From: Saprospiraceae bacterium
Lineage (GTDB): Bacteria; Bacteroidota; Bacteroidia; Chitinophagales; Saprospiraceae
NCBI GenBank assembly: GCA_013140975.1
Contig: JABFRV010000046.1
Span: 1 to 63,665, forward strand
Length of the DNA: 63,665 nucleotides
Direction of reading: 5' to 3'
Under the pieces are notes generated by a model. The model had not been told where the DNA came from. It worked only from the letters and a program-made list of their open reading frames with translations, and did not search any database. Both the position numbers and the translations under genes were made by a program. Positions 61,722 to 63,665 of this stretch are shown piece after piece; position 1 is the first letter of the stretch, and every line of letters begins with the position of its first letter.

Positions 61722-61811
61722 TGTTAAAATATTGTTAATTTGTAAAGCATACATGCTATAATGTAAAATATAATGTTCTAAATGTAAAGTATATTTTACA
61801 ATATTTGTAAC
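61722..61811 (+). promoter_or_regulatory. Iterated TGTAAA operator boxes, 21-bp spacing
   Basis: TGTAAA occurs at 61741-61746, 61762-61767 and 61783-61788, exactly 21 bp apart (two helical turns). A reverse copy TTTACA at 61795-61800 completes the near-palindrome TGTAAAGTATATTTTACA, and a variant TGTAAC follows at 61806. Two TGTTAA elements precede (61722 and 61733). They lie in the 320-base gap between moxR-like and the membrane protein gene and include a near-consensus promoter box (AATATTTG, 61800-61807). The short XRE regulator encoded downstream (62410) is a natural candidate to bind them. Confidence 0.6.
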
Positions 61812-61943
61812 TTTAGATCGATAATATTTAACTTAAAATTGATATGCCGTTTTATGACTTAAAAGCTAAAAAAAGAGCTAAGGTTCTGGATATCATTTGC
61901 TGATAGAAAAACGACAATAATTGACAAACTAAACTACTAAATA

Positions 61944-62426
61944 ATGATAAATCAATTGCTTCTAAGTAACCGATGGAAAATCTTGGGTTGGGTACTTTTC
62001 ATCCCTTCATTAATTGCCGGTGTATTTCTTACAATAAATGATTTTGAGTCAACAGGTTTTAAGATGCCAGTATTTGCAATCATTTCAGACAAATTTCTGG
62101 GAAAGGCAGAATATTTCACATGGATCGAATCTGAAATAGCAGTGACAATAGTTGGTGTTATTTTTATCATTGGAGCACTTCTGATCTGCTTCTCCCGTGA
62201 AAAAAATGAAGATGAGTTTATTGCCGAGACTCGACTTAATTCACTTCAATGGGCTGTACTAATTAATTACATACTACTCTTGCTAGCGTTTATTTTTGTG
62301 TATGGAACCGTTTTCCTAACCGTTATTGTATACGGAATTTTTACAACGCTTTTAATTTTTATTATACGTTTCCATTATCTTCTTTACAAAAACAATCTTA
62401 TTAATCCTGATGAAAAACAGAATTAG
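61944..62426 (+). CDS. Four-helix membrane protein partnered with XRE regulator
   Basis: A 160-residue integral membrane protein with four to five hydrophobic segments (WKILGWVLFIPSLIAGVFL, IAVTIVGVIFIIGALLICF, WAVLINYILLLLAFIFVYG, VIVYGIFTTLLIFIIRFHY). The loop FSREKNEDEFIAETRLNSLQ between helices two and three is conserved in similar Bacteroidota proteins paired with a small helix-turn-helix gene. Its function is unknown; sensing membrane state and controlling the regulator is plausible. The XRE gene overlaps its last 17 bases. Confidence 0.7.
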   Translation: MINQLLLSNRWKILGWVLFIPSLIAGVFLTINDFESTGFKMPVFAIISDKFLGKAEYFTWIESEIAVTIVGVIFIIGALLICFSREKNEDEFIAETRLNSLQWAVLINYILLLLAFIFVYGTVFLTVIVYGIFTTLLIFIIRFHYLLYKNNLINPDEKQN

Positions 62427-62610
62427 AATAGAACGCGCCATACTCAATATAACGCAGGAAGAATTAGCGCAAAGAGTTAAGGTCAGTCGCCAAACAATAA
62501 ATGCTATTGAAGCAAATAAATACGTTCCTTCAACAGTTTTGGCAATTAAGATAGCCAGAGTTTTTTGTAAAAAAGTTGAGGAAGTATTTGAGTTAGAAGA
62601 AGGGGAGTAG
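62410..62610 (+). CDS. Small XRE-family transcriptional regulator
   Basis: A 66-residue helix-turn-helix protein of the YozG/Cro type. The whole protein is the HTH domain: ITQEELAQRVKVSRQTINAI with the recognition helix VSRQTINAIE, then ALAIKIARVFCKKVEEVF-type closing helix. It lacks any sensor domain. Overlap of 17 bases with the membrane protein gene shows that they are translated together. Self-binding to the TGTAAA boxes upstream of the pair is likely but is inference. Confidence 0.9.
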   Translation: MKNRIRIERAILNITQEELAQRVKVSRQTINAIEANKYVPSTVLAIKIARVFCKKVEEVFELEEGE

Positions 62611-62636
62611 AAAAACCAAACTTATCCTATTTATAT

Positions 62637-63257
62637 CTAAAACCGATTCAGAATGCCGATACCAAAATTGAATCTACCTATATTATAACTATTTAAATGA
62701 TTTAACCTGTACTCAACTCTCGTATCCAACATCCAATTTCTAAACAATCCCAATCTGTAACCGGTTAATAATCCATACCCTAAATGAAAAGATGCACCGG
62801 ATTTTTCAACAGTTAGATTTAATGATTTTTCCTTTACATAAGTATGAAAAGAATGCGCTGCCCGGGCTTCAATGGTTTTATTAAACTCTATTGAAGGAGA
62901 TAACAACAATCCAAAGGATAATCCCTTATTAAAATCATTTAGATAATATCTTAAATCAATCGGCGTAGAAATAAATTTACTTTTTAGTTCTGTTTCAAGA
63001 TTGACATGAATATTTTCATTGTGAGTTATTGGGTCATTTTTAGATCTGACAACGGTTAAATTTGTTCCAACATTACCCTGTAAAGTTGGTAACGAATGAT
63101 AAAATGAATTCGTAGATTTACCATCTGTTCCTTCCACTTCGGAATTTAAATCATAAGGAATATTTAAATCATAGTCAGTAACCAATGTATTCTGAAAATA
63201 TTCAAGTTCTATTCCAACTGTCCATTTTTTGGATAGTCCTATTTCATTTAAGGTTAA
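62637..63257 (-). pseudogene. 5'-truncated outer-membrane beta-barrel protein
   Basis: The barrel-like reading frame continues upstream of the first possible start (TTG at 63185) to about 63257: LTLNEIGLSKKWTVGIELEY precedes it and has the look of a barrel strand (KKWTVGIELEYFQ). A TGA at 63258-63260 closes the frame without an ATG, so the N-terminal half and signal peptide are missing. The preserved part has typical strands (FGLLLSPSIEFNKTIEARA, LLTGYRLGLFRNWMLDTRVEY) and ends in the terminal F (LNRF). I interpret it as a truncated gene; translation from the TTG would give a non-exported 182-residue product. Confidence 0.6.
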
Positions 63258-63260
63258 TCA

Positions 63261-63611
63261 TAACATTAGTATGTAATTTGAGACTCCCAAATTACGCTTA
63301 ATTAAGAACTCTTGTATAATACAAGGAAATTTTAAGTGTTCGTACTTTATATCAGGTAGTTTTTTAAAGAACAAGCCTCTTCTATAAAACTGACTTTTCG
63401 ACACTATAGCTTCATAGAAAATCTAAGTACTGATATTATTTGAACATTAATAATCGAAGATATTTTAGATTTATTAATAGTTTGAGTCTATATATCACAT
63501 AATAGCGAAATATAAAAAATAATTACTTAATAGTATATCTTAAATAATATTTATTACGTTATCTTTGGTATCAACATCGTTGAATAATTAACTCAATTAA
63601 ATATTTAATCT
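63261..63611. other. AT-rich intergenic region with one hairpin
   Basis: No protein gene is supported. An 8-bp inverted repeat GTAATTTG/CAAATTAC (63273-63280 and 63288-63295) with a seven-base loop lies at the left end near the truncated barrel gene. TATCTTTG at 63560-63567 fits the TAnnTTTG promoter consensus and would start transcription about 35 bases before the ATG at 63612. Confidence 0.5.
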
Positions 63612-63665
63612 ATGAAATTACCAAACCAAACCAAACCAAACCAAACCAAACCAAACCAAACCACT
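63612..63665 (+). CDS. 5' end of an ORF with CCAAA pentanucleotide repeats
   Basis: An ATG at 63612 is followed by AAA TTA and then by the repeat (CCAAA)8 from 63621 to 63660 and a final CC. Translation starts MKLPNQTKPNQTKPNQTT, and the frame is open to the window edge. Because the unit is five bases long, gain or loss of one unit shifts the frame, so expression of whatever follows would switch on and off. A promoter box TATCTTTG lies 45 bases upstream. The product downstream is unknown. Confidence 0.5.
   Translation, partial: MKLPNQTKPNQTKPNQTT
63621..63662. repeat. Pentanucleotide microsatellite (CCAAA)8
   Basis: Eight perfect CCAAA units plus two bases form an uninterrupted tract immediately after the third codon of an ORF start. 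The window ends three bases after the tract, so the downstream end is not seen. Confidence 0.95.

Overview
The window looks like Bacteroidota chromosome, most likely a Saprospiria-type lineage. I base this on the AT-rich sequence, at least six Por-secretion (T9SS) C-terminal sorting domains, tandem OmpH/Skp genes beside murI, Bacteroidota-restricted families (DUF2480, DUF4294, DUF5916, the putative sugar nucleotidyltransferase), a THX-type small ribosomal protein, and repeated TAnnTTTG promoter boxes with few Shine-Dalgarno sites. The exact genus is inference.

Layout. 0-3.3 kb is a scar region: a 5'-truncated amine oxidase and a 5'-truncated HYR/T9SS protein abut at about position 818, followed by a dead IS1380 copy with recognisable inverted repeats. 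3.4-20 kb is mostly housekeeping: DEAD-box helicase, a GT-C/TPR membrane protein with dprA, alkaline phosphatase, murI with two ompH genes, scpB with DUF2480, radA, nadD with dnaN, an M16-like protein and a FucP-type sugar transporter. 20-35.7 kb is rich in surface and secreted proteins: a T9SS type B protein with nine internal modules, ftcD, a tRNA-Val with decayed copies, a beta-helix protein, an S74-like surface protein, an M64 metallopeptidase and other T9SS cargo.

35.9-37.2 kb holds the most interesting locus: a previously unlisted 50-residue lipoprotein ending in a Cys-Pro-Ala-Cys-Gly-Met-Gly tail, 16 bases upstream of a DUF692 multinuclear non-heme iron oxidase (MNIO) with all expected metal ligands and an extra C-terminal domain. 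This looks like a minimal two-gene RiPP-type system with a membrane-anchored substrate. Next come hscB, rseP, a DUF5916 protein and another T9SS protein with a coupled small ORF (37-44 kb); an SDR, a TauE/SafE exporter and a Wzz/Wzy-like pair (46-50.5 kb); and a five-gene minus-strand run of PASTA protein, rhodanese, DUF4294, mvaD and rhodanese (50.5-53.9 kb).

54-61.6 kb is again core: THX, yceD-rpmF, ridA-trpS, a FAH-family hydrolase, tRNA-Leu, a phosphate-type porin, a nucleotidyltransferase-like left-handed beta-helix protein, rpmE2 and a MoxR ATPase. The right end has a membrane-protein/XRE regulator pair preceded by TGTAAA boxes exactly 21 bp apart, a truncated outer-membrane barrel gene, and the start of an ORF whose fourth codon onward is a CCAAA pentanucleotide tract, a candidate phase-variable gene running off the window. 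All functional calls are from reading motifs by eye; no database search was possible.
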